From: Rubellimicrobium sp.
GTDB lineage: Bacteria; Pseudomonadota; Alphaproteobacteria; Rhodobacterales; Rhodobacteraceae
Length of the DNA: 61,944 bases
Direction of reading: 5' to 3'
Assembly: GCA_019454835.1 (NCBI GenBank)
Contig: JACFNP010000016.1
Coordinates: 1-61,944 of the forward strand
Shown: piece after piece, positions 29,101-37,849 of the stretch
Layout of the letters: each line of letters starts with the position of its first letter
Numbering within the stretch: position 1 is the first letter of the stretch
The notes under the pieces: model-generated
Database searches by the model: none
What the model was told of the DNA's origin: nothing
Seen by the model: the letters and a program-made list of their open reading frames with translations, nothing else
Translations under genes and position numbers: made by a program

Positions 29101-29489
29101 AGGCGCCCGAGATGGTGCAGACCATGCCGGGGCCGACCGGCGAATCGAACCGGCTGGCGCTGCATCCGCGCGGGGCGGTGCTGTGCGCGGGGCCGGGGGC
29201 GCAGGCGGCAGAGCAGGCGGCAGCGGTGCGCGCGCTGGGCGGCGTGGCCGAGGAAGCCCCCGACATCGCGCCCGAGGCGCTGGCCGCGCGCGGCATGGCG
29301 GCGGTGCTGTGGTGGGGGGATGCGGAAACGGGCCGCGCGATGGAACAGGCGCTTGCCCGGCGCGACGGACCGATCGTGCCACTGGTGACCGGCCTGCCCG
29401 ACGCCGCCCATGTCCTGCACGAACGCCACGCCTGCATCGACACGACCGCCTCGGGCGGAAATGCCTCGCTGCTGGCGGGCAAGGGGTAG
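26136..29489 (+). CDS. putA: Bifunctional proline dehydrogenase / glutamate-5-semialdehyde dehydrogenase
   Basis: A 1117-residue enzyme that oxidises proline to glutamate in two steps, using FAD then NAD. The proline dehydrogenase barrel spans about 170-480 (VKLSALHPRYE, MVRLVKGAYWDAEIKRAQ, YEFQRLHGMGE). The aldehyde dehydrogenase part spans about 570-1020: WGAISPWNFPLAIFTGQ, VFTGSTATARAI, the glutamate of IAETGGINAM (near 764) and the catalytic cysteine of SAGQRCSAVR (near 797). There is no N-terminal ribbon-helix-helix domain, so it is not self-regulating. ATG 26136 is taken because it leads directly into the conserved arm region. Divergent putR is the likely activator. Confidence 0.97.
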   Translation: MPEPLAAMRARIDAGTLAPEAPLVAGLRDLAALGPEARLAIAAHGADLVRAIRAESHPGLMEVFLAEYGLSTDEGIALMCLAEALLRVPDAETIDALIEDKIAPSDWGQHLGKSASSLVNASTWALMLTGRVLDDEGRGMGNVLRGAIRRMGEPVIRRAVGRAMREMGRQFVLGETIESAMKRAEAMQKDGFTYSYDMLGEAARTEADARAYHLAYSRAISALAQHCTHESVAENPGISVKLSALHPRYEVAQRDRVMNELVPRAKSLALLARSAGMGFNIDAEEADRLSLSLDVIEALLSDPGLRGWDGFGVVVQAYGKRAGGVIDWLHALSERLDRRIMVRLVKGAYWDAEIKRAQVEGLADFPVFTEKSATDISWIANARRLLGMTDRLYPQFATHNAHSVASVLFMAREMGVRPDSYEFQRLHGMGEALHRIVLAAEGTRCRIYAPVGAHEDLLAYLVRRLLENGANSSFVNQIVDEEVPPEVVAADPFAGEGTPLPIRAPADIFQPVRGNSRGWDLTDGPTLEAIDEGRAPFAAHVWEAGPLVAGAVSGVAREVRSPANGSLTGRVTEADAACVASAHAAARIWDAPVADRADILRRAADIYESHAAEVFALVAREAGKTMPDAVAELREACDFLRYYAGQAERIGGAPRGVWGAISPWNFPLAIFTGQIAAALAAGNAVLAKPAPQTPLIAYRAVEWLHEAGVPRAALQLLPGGAETGAALTRLPLDGVVFTGSTATARAIRASMADHMAPGTPLIAETGGINAMVVDSTALPEAAVRDILAAAFQSAGQRCSAVRCLYVQEDVAPRMLKMLAGAMAELRPGDPWELSTDVGPVIDAQAQGGIAAHVDKARAEGRVIAELAVPEGGNFVAPVAIRVGGIADIEREVFGPVLHVATFKAEALPQVIAAINATGYGLTFGLHTRIDDRVQEIIDGIHAGNIYVNRNQIGAVVGSQPFGGEGLSGTGPKAGGPLYLPRFCKPADRQAPEMVQTMPGPTGESNRLALHPRGAVLCAGPGAQAAEQAAAVRALGGVAEEAPDIAPEALAARGMAAVLWWGDAETGRAMEQALARRDGPIVPLVTGLPDAAHVLHERHACIDTTASGGNASLLAGKG

Positions 29490-29549
29490 GGACACCTCGT
29501 CATTGCGGGACCGTGCGCCGGTTGGCACAGCGCCGCCGCCCGCACATCC

Positions 29550-29738
29550 CGTCATTGCGAGGAGGCGCAGCCGACGGAGCAACCCCGATGTTGTGCGTGA
29601 GCGGTCGAGGTTGCTTCGGCTTGCGCCTCGCAATGACGATCATCAAACCCTGTCATTGCGAGGAGCCGCAGCCGACGCGGCAACCCCGATGTTGCGCGCG
29701 AGCGGTCGGGGTTGCTTCGGCTTCGCCTCGCAATGACG
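29550..29738. repeat. Two tandem palindromic repeat copies after putA
   Basis: Two cores, 29550-29638 and 29651-29738, each running from GTCATTGCGAGGAG to CCTCGCAATGACG. They are inverted relative to the copies at 17497 and 19602. A broken left end (CGTCATTGCGGG) is also present at 29497-29508. They fill most of the 316-bp gap between putA and the rhomboid gene; the last 65 bases hold no clear motif. Confidence 0.9.
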
Positions 29739-29805
29739 GAAGATGCCGCTCGCCCCGGCGCCCCGACCTTGACCTTCCCGGCCCCCCCGGCAAAGCCTGC
29801 CGCCC

Positions 29806-30579
29806 ATGTTTCCGCTGCGTGACCACAACCCCACCGGGCGCGTGCCCGTCGTCACCTGGGCGCTGATCGTGCTGAACGTCGCGGTATTCCTGCGGACGGC
29901 GGCGATCCTGCCCGAGGGGCCGGAGCTGGCGCGGCTCTACATGACCTGGGGGCTGGTGCCGCGCGATCTGTCGTCGGGGGCGAATTATGCCGGGCTGCTC
30001 GGCTCGATGTTCCTGCACGAAAGCATCCTGCACATCGGCGGCAACATGCTGTTCCTGTGGATTTTAGGCGACAATCTCGAAGACGTGCTCGGGCGGATCG
30101 GCTTTCTGGCCTTCTATCTGATCGGCGGCGTCCTTGCCGGGCTGGCGCAATGGGCGGCGGGGCCGTGGTCGCCCGCGCCGACCATCGGCGCCTCGGGGGC
30201 GGTGGCGGCGGTGATGGGCGGCTATCTGCTGCTGTTCCCGCGCGCGCGGGTCGACGTGATGCTCTTTCTCGTCGTCTGGGTCCGCATCCTGCCGCTGGCG
30301 GCCTGGACGATCCTCGCGGTCTGGTTCGCGGTGCAGCTTGCGGGCGCGCTGGGCAGCGATGCGACGACCGGCGGCATCGCCTACTGGTCGCATGTCGGCG
30401 GGTTCGTGGCGGGGGTGCTGCTGATGCTGCCGGTCTGGCTGGTGCGTGGCGGCACCCGGTCCTGGCGGCCCGGCTGGCCGCCCCATGCGCCCGGCAACTG
30501 GGGGCCGGTGCGGCGCACGACGATCCCGCAGGTCCGCCGCGCGCTGCGGCCCGCACGGCGCGGGCCGTGGGACAGGTAG
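29806..30579 (+). CDS. Rhomboid-family intramembrane serine protease
   Basis: A 257-residue polytopic membrane protein. The catalytic serine lies in TIGASGAVAAVMGGYLLLF (GxSG) and the histidine in YWSHVGGFVAGVLLML. HIGGNMLFLWILGDNLED supplies the conserved His-Asn of helix 2. The N-terminal MFPLRDHNPTGR is typical of this subgroup. It cleaves membrane-anchored proteins; the substrate is unknown. The hydrophilic C-terminus is proline and arginine rich. It ends 3 bases before suhB ends on the other strand. Confidence 0.93.
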   Translation: MFPLRDHNPTGRVPVVTWALIVLNVAVFLRTAAILPEGPELARLYMTWGLVPRDLSSGANYAGLLGSMFLHESILHIGGNMLFLWILGDNLEDVLGRIGFLAFYLIGGVLAGLAQWAAGPWSPAPTIGASGAVAAVMGGYLLLFPRARVDVMLFLVVWVRILPLAAWTILAVWFAVQLAGALGSDATTGGIAYWSHVGGFVAGVLLMLPVWLVRGGTRSWRPGWPPHAPGNWGPVRRTTIPQVRRALRPARRGPWDR

Positions 30580-30582
30580 GGA

Positions 30583-31374
30583 TCAGCCCCCGGCGCGGAT
30601 GATCGCCGTGAACGCATCATTCATGGCGGAATTGGCCGCGATGATCCCGCCGCCGTCCAGCGGATTGCCGCCCGGCACCACCGGCGCGGTGAACCCCCCG
30701 GCCTCGGCGATGATGACCATGCCTGCGGCGATGTCCCAGGCGTGAATCTCGCGCTCCCAGTAGCCTTCGTAGCGCCCGGCGGCGACATAGGCCATGTCGA
30801 GCGACGCCGCCCCGAACCGCCGCACCCCGGCACATTCCGGCATCAGCCGCGCGAGGTCGCGCAGGGCGGCGGGCAGGCTGGTCATGCCCGCAAAGGGCAC
30901 GCCGGTGGCGAAGATCGATTCGATCATCCGCCGCCGCCCCGAAACCCGGATGCGCGAGCCGTTCAGCCAGGCGCCTTCGCCGCGTTCGGCATGGAACGTC
31001 TCGTCCTTCACCGGATCGTGGATCACACCGGCGACGATGGTGCCCTTGTGTTCAAGCGCGATCGACACCGCCCAGTGCGGCAGGCCGTGCAGGAAATTCG
31101 TGGTGCCGTCGAGGGGATCGACGATCCAGCGCCGGGTCGGGTCCTCGCCCTCCTGCGCGCCGCCTTCCTCGCCGAGAAAGCCGTAGGACGGCCGGGCGAT
31201 CTTCAGTTCGGCGCGGATGGTTTCCTCGGCGCGGCGGTCGGCGCGGCTGACGAAATCGCCCGGGCCCTTGGCCGAAACCTGCAACTGCTCGACCTCGGTG
31301 AAATCCTTGAGCAACTGACGCCCGACCTTGCGGGCGGTCTTCATCATCACGTTGAGATTCGCACTGAAGGCCAT
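30583..31374 (-). CDS. suhB: Inositol monophosphatase family protein (SuhB-like)
   Basis: A 263-residue magnesium-dependent phosphatase. It has the LGEEGG box, WIVDPLDGTTNFLHGLPHWA and WDIAAGMVIIAEAGG motifs of the family, together with KGPGDFVSRADRRAE near the N-terminus, all typical of the SuhB branch. That branch hydrolyses inositol-1-phosphate, and in E. coli it also affects rRNA transcription. It is clearly distinct from the HisN-like gene at 16037, which has GTRGF instead of GTTNF. Start ATG 31374. Confidence 0.93.
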   Translation of the reverse strand: MAFSANLNVMMKTARKVGRQLLKDFTEVEQLQVSAKGPGDFVSRADRRAEETIRAELKIARPSYGFLGEEGGAQEGEDPTRRWIVDPLDGTTNFLHGLPHWAVSIALEHKGTIVAGVIHDPVKDETFHAERGEGAWLNGSRIRVSGRRRMIESIFATGVPFAGMTSLPAALRDLARLMPECAGVRRFGAASLDMAYVAAGRYEGYWEREIHAWDIAAGMVIIAEAGGFTAPVVPGGNPLDGGGIIAANSAMNDAFTAIIRAGG

Positions 31375-31475
31375 GACTGCACCCGGACGGCTGGAACGGA
31401 CTGCCTATGGCGCAGCCGCGCCGGGGTGACAAGGGCGGGTCGGTCAAGGCGGGCGCGCGGGTGAGCGGCATATTC

Positions 31476-31580
31476 CGTCATTGCGAACGAAGTGAAGCAA
31501 CCCCGACCGCTCGCGCACGACATCGGGGTTGCTTCGTCGCCTGCGGCTCCTCGCAATGACGAGAGAGCTCGCAATGACGG
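31476..31580. repeat. Palindromic repeat copy with duplicated right end
   Basis: Core 31476-31561 from CGTCATTGCGAACGAAGTG to CTCCTCGCAATGACG, followed by a second right end, GCTCGCAATGACGG, at 31567-31580. Flanks GAGCGGCATATTC and AGGATGCCGG look like degenerate outer arms. It occupies the 224-bp gap between suhB and the DUF167 gene; nothing else is evident there. Confidence 0.88.
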
Positions 31581-31598
31581 AGGATGCCGGTTGCCCTG

Positions 31599-31862
31599 TC
31601 AGTCGAGGCGAAACACCTTGTCGCGCGACGTGGCGCCGCGCACCAGCGTCAGCCTGCCCTTGGCCACGCCCAGCGCGCGCGCCAGCAGCGCGGCCACGGC
31701 GGCATTGGCGCGGCCGCCTTCCGGCACCACGGTCACGCGCGCGGTGATGCGGCTGCCGTCGCGGGCCAGCGCATTGCGCCCGGCGTTGGGGGTGACGCGC
31801 AGCTCGAACACCGCGCCCGGCCGGGCAAGTTCGCTGATGTCCTCGATGTCGTGGCGCGCCAT
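31599..31862 (-). CDS. DUF167 (YggU) family protein
   Basis: An 87-residue protein of the DUF167/YggU family. RVTPNAGRNALARDG and VPEGGRANAAVAALLARALG, followed by VRGATSRDKVFRL, are the family core. The role is unknown. ATG 31862 is preceded by GGGAG; a GTG one codon upstream is possible. It is divergent from argG, with inverted repeats in the shared upstream region. Confidence 0.88.
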   Translation of the reverse strand: MARHDIEDISELARPGAVFELRVTPNAGRNALARDGSRITARVTVVPEGGRANAAVAALLARALGVAKGRLTLVRGATSRDKVFRLD

Positions 31863-31870
31863 CACTGTCT

Positions 31871-31899
31871 CCCGCCCGGTAAGCTAGCGGTCGGGCGGG
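31871..31899. repeat. Inverted repeat in the DUF167-argG divergent region
   Basis: CCCGCCCG (31871-31878) and CGGGCGGG (31892-31899) form a perfect 8-bp stem around a 13-base centre. It lies just upstream of the DUF167 start. No T-run follows, so a terminator role is not supported. Confidence 0.45.
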
Positions 31900-31940
31900 C
31901 CGGGGCCAACCCGCTTCCTTGCCCGCCTGCACGAAACCCG

Positions 31941-31958
31941 GTATCGCGCAGGCGATAC
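31941..31958. promoter_or_regulatory. Short inverted repeat upstream of argG
   Basis: GTATCGC (31941-31947) and GCGATAC (31952-31958) are perfect reverse complements around GCAG, ending 20 bases before the argG start. Its place suggests an operator or a leader hairpin, but no known regulator is assigned. Confidence 0.35.
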
Positions 31959-31978
31959 TTCCGGCCAGAGAGGCAGAC

Positions 31979-33217
31979 ATGACCGACACGAAACCCGCGC
32001 CGAAGAAGGTGGTTCTGGCCTATTCCGGCGGGCTGGATACCTCGATCATCCTCAAGTGGCTGCAAAGCGAATACCACTGCGAGATCGTCACGTTCACCGC
32101 CGACCTCGGCCAGGGCGAAGAACTGGAACCGGCGCGGCGGAAGGCGGTGCTGCTCGGGATTCCCGAGGAGAACATCCATATCGTCGACCTGCGCGAGGAA
32201 TTCGTGCGTGACTTCGTGTTCCCGATGTTCCGCGCCAATGCGGTCTATGAGGGGCAGTATCTGCTGGGCACCTCGATCGCGCGACCGCTGATCTCGCAGC
32301 ATCTGGTGCGGATCGCGCATGAGACCGGCGCCGATGCGGTGGCCCATGGCGCGACCGGCAAGGGCAACGACCAGGTGCGGTTCGAGCTGGGGGTGGCCGC
32401 ACTGGATCCCGACATCCGGGTGATCGCGCCGTGGCGCGAATGGGACCTGACCTCGCGGACAAGGCTGCTGGAGTTTGCCGAGAAGAACCAGATTCCCATC
32501 GCCAGGGACAAGCGCGGCGAGGCGCCGTTCAGCGTTGACGCCAACCTGCTGCACACCTCGTCCGAGGGCAAGGTGCTGGAAGACCCCGCTGTCGAGGCCC
32601 CCGATTACGTCTCGCAACGCATCACGGCGGTCGAGGATGCGCCGGATGCGCCCGAATTCATCGAGGTGACGTTCGAGAAGGGCGACGCGGTGGCCATCGA
32701 CGGCGCGGCGATGTCGCCTGCGGCGATCCTGACCCGGCTCAACGAACTGGGCGGCAGGCACGGGATCGGCCTGCTCGATTTCGTCGAGAACCGCTTCGTC
32801 GGCATGAAGTCGCGCGGCGTCTACGAAACGCCGGGCGGCACGATCCTGCTCGAGGCGCATCGCGGGATCGAGCAGATCACGCTTGATTCGGGCGCCGGGC
32901 ATCTGAAAGACAGCATCATGCCGCGCTATGCGGAACTGATCTACAACGGCTTCTGGTTCAGCCCCGAGCGCGAGGCCCTGCAGGCGCTGATCGACCACAC
33001 CCAGGAACATGTCACCGGCACGGTGCGGCTCAAGCTCTACAAGGGCATGGCACGCACGGTGGCGCGCTGGTCCGAGCACAGCATCTATTCCGAGCAGCAT
33101 GTGACCTTCGAGGAAGACGCCGGTGCCTACGACCAGAAGGACGCGGCGGGCTTCATCCACCTGAACGCGCTGCGCCTGCGCCTGCTGGCGGCGCGCAAGC
33201 GGCGGCTGGGGAGTTGA
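31979..33217 (+). CDS. argG: Argininosuccinate synthase
   Basis: A 412-residue enzyme that joins citrulline and aspartate using ATP, the penultimate step of arginine synthesis. The PP-loop [19 protein letters not shown] opens the protein. [29 protein letters not shown] and [20 protein letters not shown] follow in family order. ATG 31979 has GAGAGG upstream. It is monocistronic, with a hairpin right after its stop. Confidence 0.97.
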   Translation: MTDTKPAPKKVVLAYSGGLDTSIILKWLQSEYHCEIVTFTADLGQGEELEPARRKAVLLGIPEENIHIVDLREEFVRDFVFPMFRANAVYEGQYLLGTSIARPLISQHLVRIAHETGADAVAHGATGKGNDQVRFELGVAALDPDIRVIAPWREWDLTSRTRLLEFAEKNQIPIARDKRGEAPFSVDANLLHTSSEGKVLEDPAVEAPDYVSQRITAVEDAPDAPEFIEVTFEKGDAVAIDGAAMSPAAILTRLNELGGRHGIGLLDFVENRFVGMKSRGVYETPGGTILLEAHRGIEQITLDSGAGHLKDSIMPRYAELIYNGFWFSPEREALQALIDHTQEHVTGTVRLKLYKGMARTVARWSEHSIYSEQHVTFEEDAGAYDQKDAAGFIHLNALRLRLLAARKRRLGS

Positions 33218-33280
33218 GGGGGCGCTGCCCCCCGGCGCTGACGCGCCTCCCCCCGGATATTTATGGAAGAGGTGAAAGCA
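33218..33280 (+). terminator. Terminator-like hairpin and 3' repeat after argG
   Basis: GGGGGC (33218-33223) pairs with GCCCCC (33227-33232) across GCT, starting on the base after the stop codon. TCCCCCCGGATATTTATGG and AAGAGGTGAAAG follow (33248-33279). This is the second copy of the tail seen after the SLC13 permease gene at 24712. No T-run. Confidence 0.6.
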
Positions 33281-33346
33281 CCGGCGGGGCCTTCTGCTTT
33301 GCCGGGCGGTTGCCTATCCTGAGCCGGTCCAGACGCCGGGGGAAGC

Positions 33347-35983
33347 ATGGCCGACACTGCCGCCACGCCGATGATGGCGCAATATCTTGCCATCAAGGCC
33401 GAACATCCGGACGCGCTGCTGTTCTACCGGATGGGCGATTTCTACGAGATGTTCTTCGACGACGCGGTGGCGGCGGCCGAGGCGCTGGACATCGCGCTGA
33501 CGAAACGCGGCACCCACGCCGGTGAGCCGGTGCGCATGTGCGGCGTGCCGGTCCATGCCGCCGAGGGCTATCTGCTGACCCTGATTCGCAAGGGGTTCCG
33601 CGTCGCCATCGCCGAGCAGATGGAAGACCCCGCCGAGGCCCGCAAGCGCGGCGGCCGGGCGCTGGTGCGGCGTGAGGTGGTGCGGCTGGTCACCCCCGGC
33701 ACGCTGACCGAGGACACGTTGCTCGATGCGCGGCGGCACAATTATCTGGCCGCCTGGGCCGAGGTGCGCGACGAGGCGGCGCTGGCCTGGGCGGATATTT
33801 CCACCGGAATGGTGGCGGTGATGCCCTGCCCGGCGGCGCGGCTGGGGCCGGAACTGGCGCGACTGGCGCCGCGCGAGGTGCTGCTGGCCGAGGGCGCACC
33901 GCGTGCGATCAGCGACCTGGTCGACGAAGGCGGCGGGGTGGCGACGCTGCTGCCGTCCGGCGCCTTCGACAGCACGCGCGGAGCGCGGCGGCTGTGCGAT
34001 CTGTATCAGGTCGCCTCGCTCGAAGCGTTCGGCGCGTTCGGGCGGGCCGAGGTGGCGGCGCTGGCGGCGCTGGTGGATTACGTCGATCTGACCCAGCGCG
34101 GCGCCATGCCCGGCCTGCGCCCGCCGCAGCGTGAAAGCGCGGGCGGCTCGGTCCGCATCGACGCGGCGACGCGGCGCTCGCTTGAACTGACCCATGCGAT
34201 GGGCGGCGGCCGGGCCGGGTCGCTGCTGGCGGTCATCGACCGGACGGTGACGGCGGCGGGCGGGCGGCTGATGGAGGCGCGGCTTTCCGCACCGTCGCGG
34301 CGGCTGGATGTCGTGCAGGCGCGGCTTGATTCAGTGTCTGTCCTGGCCGACAGGGTCGCATTTCGTGAGGACACCCGCGAACATCTGCGCCGCGCCCATG
34401 ACGTGGAGCGGGCGCTGGCGCGGCTGTCGCTGGGCCGGGGCGGGCCGCGTGATCTGGCAGCGGTGCGCAACACCCTTGCCGTGGCCGGGACGCTGGCGGA
34501 CGCCTTTGCGGCCGGAGACCTGCCGCCGCTGCTGCAACAGGCCGCCGCCGATCTGCGCGGGCATGGCGCGCTGCGCGACCTGCTTGATGCCGCGCTGGTC
34601 GCCGAACCGCCGCTGCTGCTGCGCGACGGCGGCTTCATCGCGGCAGGCCATGACGCCGGACTGGACGAGGCCCGCCACCTGCGCGACGAGGGGCGGCAGG
34701 TGATCGCCGCGATGCAGGCAGGTTACGCCGCCGAAACCGGCATCCCCGGCCTGAAGGTGAAGCACAACAACGTGCTGGGCTATTTCATCGAGACCACTGA
34801 CACCCATGCCGCGCGGATGCTGGCGCCGCCGCTGTCCGAACGCTTCATCCATCGCCAGACCACCGCCAACCAGTTGCGTTTCACGACGCCCGAACTGAGC
34901 GAGACCGAGACCCGCATCCTCAACGCCGCCGACCGCGCCCTGTCCATCGAACGGCGCCTGTTCGAGAGCCTGCAACAGGCGGTGCTGGCGCAGGCCGGGC
35001 CGCTGGCGCAACTGGCGCGTGCGCTGGCCGAGATCGACGTGGCCGCCGCGCTGGCCGATCTGGCGGCGGACGAGGGCTGGTGTCGCCCGCAGGTCGATGA
35101 CAGCCGCAGCTTCCTGATCGAGGGCGGGCGACATCCGGTGGTCGAGGCAGCCCTGCGGCGCGCCGGGCAGGGATTCGTCGCCAATGACTGCGATCTGGGC
35201 GAGGATGCGATCTGGCTGCTGACCGGGCCGAACATGGCCGGGAAATCGACCTTCCTGCGCCAGAACGCCCTGATCGCGGTGCTGGCGCAGGCAGGATCCT
35301 TCGTGCCCGCCGCGCGAGCGGAAATCGGGCTGGTCAGCCAGATTTTCAGCCGGGTGGGCGCCAGCGACGATCTGGCGCGCGGGCGGTCGACCTTCATGGT
35401 CGAGATGGTCGAGACCGCCGCGATCCTCAACCAGGCCGACGACCGGGCGCTGGTGATCCTCGACGAGATCGGGCGCGGCACCGCCACCTGGGACGGGCTG
35501 TCGATCGCCTGGGCGGTGCTGGAGCATCTGCAACAGGCGAACCGTTGCCGGGCGATCTTTGCCACGCATTATCACGAACTGGCGCAACTGGCCGAAAAGC
35601 TGGACGGGGTGACGAACGCGACGGTCAGCGTGAAGGAATTCCAGGGCGATGTCGTCTTTCTGCACGAGGTGCGGCGCGGCAGCGCGGATCGGTCCTACGG
35701 GGTGCAGGTCGCGCGGCTGGCGGGGCTGCCTGCGTCCGTCGTTGCCCGCGCGCGGGCGGTGCTGGAAACGCTGGAACGCGGCGAGACCGAGGGCGGGTCG
35801 CGCGTCGCGGCGCTGATCGACGACCTGCCTTTGTTCGCCGCCGTGCCCACCGCACCGCCTGCGGCGCCCGCCGGGCCGTCGGCAGTCGAGGAACGGCTGG
35901 CCGGGGTGCATCCCGACCTGCTGTCCCCGCGCGAGGCGCTTGATCTGGTCTATGACCTGAAGCGCCTTGTCACCGAGGCGTGA
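33347..35983 (+). CDS. mutS: DNA mismatch repair protein MutS
   Basis: An 878-residue mismatch-recognition ATPase of normal length. The N-terminal mismatch-binding F-Y-E lies in [14 protein letters not shown]. The connector, lever and clamp regions follow, with the Walker A loop [16 protein letters not shown] (near 630), [18 protein letters not shown] and the Walker [17 protein letters not shown]. The late [13 protein letters not shown] is also canonical. GGGGGAAG precedes ATG 33347. Its stop is 3 bases from the grpE stop on the other strand, leaving no space for a terminator between them. Confidence 0.97.
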   Translation: MADTAATPMMAQYLAIKAEHPDALLFYRMGDFYEMFFDDAVAAAEALDIALTKRGTHAGEPVRMCGVPVHAAEGYLLTLIRKGFRVAIAEQMEDPAEARKRGGRALVRREVVRLVTPGTLTEDTLLDARRHNYLAAWAEVRDEAALAWADISTGMVAVMPCPAARLGPELARLAPREVLLAEGAPRAISDLVDEGGGVATLLPSGAFDSTRGARRLCDLYQVASLEAFGAFGRAEVAALAALVDYVDLTQRGAMPGLRPPQRESAGGSVRIDAATRRSLELTHAMGGGRAGSLLAVIDRTVTAAGGRLMEARLSAPSRRLDVVQARLDSVSVLADRVAFREDTREHLRRAHDVERALARLSLGRGGPRDLAAVRNTLAVAGTLADAFAAGDLPPLLQQAAADLRGHGALRDLLDAALVAEPPLLLRDGGFIAAGHDAGLDEARHLRDEGRQVIAAMQAGYAAETGIPGLKVKHNNVLGYFIETTDTHAARMLAPPLSERFIHRQTTANQLRFTTPELSETETRILNAADRALSIERRLFESLQQAVLAQAGPLAQLARALAEIDVAAALADLAADEGWCRPQVDDSRSFLIEGGRHPVVEAALRRAGQGFVANDCDLGEDAIWLLTGPNMAGKSTFLRQNALIAVLAQAGSFVPAARAEIGLVSQIFSRVGASDDLARGRSTFMVEMVETAAILNQADDRALVILDEIGRGTATWDGLSIAWAVLEHLQQANRCRAIFATHYHELAQLAEKLDGVTNATVSVKEFQGDVVFLHEVRRGSADRSYGVQVARLAGLPASVVARARAVLETLERGETEGGSRVAALIDDLPLFAAVPTAPPAAPAGPSAVEERLAGVHPDLLSPREALDLVYDLKRLVTEA

Positions 35984-35986
35984 TCG

Positions 35987-36571
35987 TCAGCCCGCCGGAG
36001 TCGAGGACACGCCGACCTTGGCCGGGCGCAGCAGCCGGTCATGCAGGAAGAAGCCTTCCGCCTGCACCTGGATGATGTCGCCCGCCTTCGTGCCAGGCAG
36101 CGGCGCCTCGAACATCGCCTCGTGCATCGCCGGATCGAAGCGGTCGCCGATCTCGGGCGCGATGACGGTGATGCCGTGGCGGCTGAACACGTTCAGCACC
36201 TCGCGCATCGTCAGGTCGATGCCTTCCACGAAGGCGCCGTTCTGGGCGCGGGTCTCGTCGTTCACGACATCGAGCGCGCGGCGCAGGTTGTCGTAGATCG
36301 ACAGCAGTTCGCGGGCAAGGCGGGTGGCGCCATACATCTCGCCCTCGCGCCGGTCGCGTTCGGCGCGCTTGCGCGCGTTCTCGGCATCGGCCAGCGCCCG
36401 CATGAAACGGTCGCGGTAGTCGTCGCGTTCGGCGCGAAGCGTGTCCAGTTCGCTTTCGGAACCGGCAGCGGCGCCGTCATCGGCGGGGCCGGTTCCGGCC
36501 GCCTCGGCCTCGATGGCCTCGGCGAGAAGCTCGTCCAGGGTCTGCGGTTCGCGTTGCGGTTCTGCTGCCAT
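35987..36571 (-). CDS. grpE: Nucleotide exchange factor GrpE
   Basis: A 194-residue cochaperone that makes DnaK release ADP. An acidic N-terminus leads to a long coiled coil (LRAERDDYRDRFMRALADAE, NARKRAERDRREGE). The C-terminal beta domain holds DRFDPAMHEAMFEA and VQAEGFFLHDRLLRPAKVGV. GAAGAGGA lies upstream of ATG 36571. It follows hrcA by 10 bases and is surely co-transcribed with it. Confidence 0.96.
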   Translation of the reverse strand: MAAEPQREPQTLDELLAEAIEAEAAGTGPADDGAAAGSESELDTLRAERDDYRDRFMRALADAENARKRAERDRREGEMYGATRLARELLSIYDNLRRALDVVNDETRAQNGAFVEGIDLTMREVLNVFSRHGITVIAPEIGDRFDPAMHEAMFEAPLPGTKAGDIIQVQAEGFFLHDRLLRPAKVGVSSTPAG

Positions 36572-36581
36572 GTGGTCCTCT

Positions 36582-37652
36582 TCAACTCCGCTCGGACAGG
36601 ATGCGTCCGACCAGTTGGGCTGTGTAATCGACGATGGGCACGATGCGCCCGTAGTTGAGCCGCGTCGGGCCGATCACGCCCACGGCCCCGATGATCCTGC
36701 GGTCGGCGTTCATATAGGGAGAAACGACCAGAGAGGAACCCGAAAGCGAGAATACCTTGTTCTCGGAGCCGATGAAGATGCGCACGCCGTCGCCCTTTTC
36801 GGCCAGTTCGAGAAACTGGGTGATGTCCTTCTTCTTCTCGAGTTCGTCGAACAGCGAGCGGATGCGCTCGATGTCGGCCTGCGCATCGGCCTCGGCCAGC
36901 AGGTTGCCGGTGCCGCGCACGATGAGCCGTTCGGTCGCCTCGCCCTGGTCGACCCAGAGCGCGAGGCCGCTTTCCACCAGTTCGCGGGCGAGACTGTCGA
37001 TCTCCTGCCGCCGCGTGCCGATTTCGCGGGCCATCGCGGTGTGCAGTTCGGCCAAAGTCTTGCCCTCGGCCACCGCGTTGATGAAATTCGCCGCCTCGCG
37101 CATCGAGGACGGCGTCTGGCCTGGCGGCGGCTGGAAGAGGCGGTTCTCGACCTGGCCATCCGCAAAGACCAGCACCACGAGGGCGCGGTCCGGGGCCAGC
37201 GAGACGAATTCGACATGCCGGATCGGCGCGGCTTCGTGCTTGGGCGCCAGCACGAGGCTGGCACCTTTCGTCACCTCGCTGAGCGCGGCGCCGACACGGT
37301 CGAGCACGCTGGCGACATCGCCGCCGGGCAGGTCGAGGGTTTCCTCGAGCTTCTGGCGATCACCGGCATCGAGGTTGCGCATCTCGAGCAACCCGTCGAC
37401 GAACAGCCGCAGCCCCTGCTGGGTCGGCAGGCGCCCTGCGCTGACATGCGGGCTGTCGAGCAGGCCGAGAAATTCGAGATCCTGCATGACGTTGCGGATC
37501 GTCGCGGGCGAGAGATGTTCGCGCATGGCGCGCGACAGGGTGCGCGACCCCACCGGCGCGCCGGTATCGAGATAGCCCTCGACCACCCGCCGCAACACCT
37601 CGCGCGAGCGGTCGTTCAGTTCTTCCAGCGAGGGCGCGATCGGTTTCGTCAT
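36582..37652 (-). CDS. hrcA: Heat-inducible transcription repressor HrcA
   Basis: A 356-residue repressor of class I heat-shock genes. The winged helix (VVEGYLDTGAPVGSRTL, LSPATIRNVMQDLEFLGLL, SAGRLPTQQGLRLFVD) is at the N-terminus, followed by GAF-like and dimerisation regions ending in GVIGPTRLNYGRIVPIVDYT. It normally binds CIRCE operators. No CIRCE-like TTAGCACTC/GAGTGCTAA was found upstream of hrcA here, so it probably acts on groESL elsewhere. Confidence 0.96.
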   Translation of the reverse strand: MTKPIAPSLEELNDRSREVLRRVVEGYLDTGAPVGSRTLSRAMREHLSPATIRNVMQDLEFLGLLDSPHVSAGRLPTQQGLRLFVDGLLEMRNLDAGDRQKLEETLDLPGGDVASVLDRVGAALSEVTKGASLVLAPKHEAAPIRHVEFVSLAPDRALVVLVFADGQVENRLFQPPPGQTPSSMREAANFINAVAEGKTLAELHTAMAREIGTRRQEIDSLARELVESGLALWVDQGEATERLIVRGTGNLLAEADAQADIERIRSLFDELEKKKDITQFLELAEKGDGVRIFIGSENKVFSLSGSSLVVSPYMNADRRIIGAVGVIGPTRLNYGRIVPIVDYTAQLVGRILSERS

Positions 37653-37751
37653 CCGGGCAGCCTGAAACGGGGCGACCCAATTAGAGCGATGAGGCAGGGC
37701 GCGTCAATGCGGGCGGGTGCGGGCTGGGCCAGTCGGGCGAACGGCGAATTC

Positions 37752-37838
37752 CGTCATTGCGAGGCGAAGCCGACGAAGCAACCCCGATGTCGTGTGTGAG
37801 CGGTCGGGGTTGCTTCGGCTTCGCCTCGCGGGTGACGG
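37752..37838. repeat. Palindromic repeat copy between hrcA and the phosphodiesterase gene
   Basis: Core from CGTCATTGCGAGGCGAAGCC to CGCCTCGCGGGTGACGG. The right end carries CGGGTGACG in place of CAATGACG, a change shared with the copy at 50164. GTCGGGCGAACGGCGAATTC directly before it matches the outer left arm. The rest of the gap is featureless. Confidence 0.88.
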
Positions 37839-37849
37839 GAGGTGCCGCC

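Noticed and set aside
37653..37700. CIRCE operator upstream of hrcA
   Set aside because: No TTAGCACTC/GAGTGCTAA-like inverted repeat is present in the region, even with several mismatches allowed.
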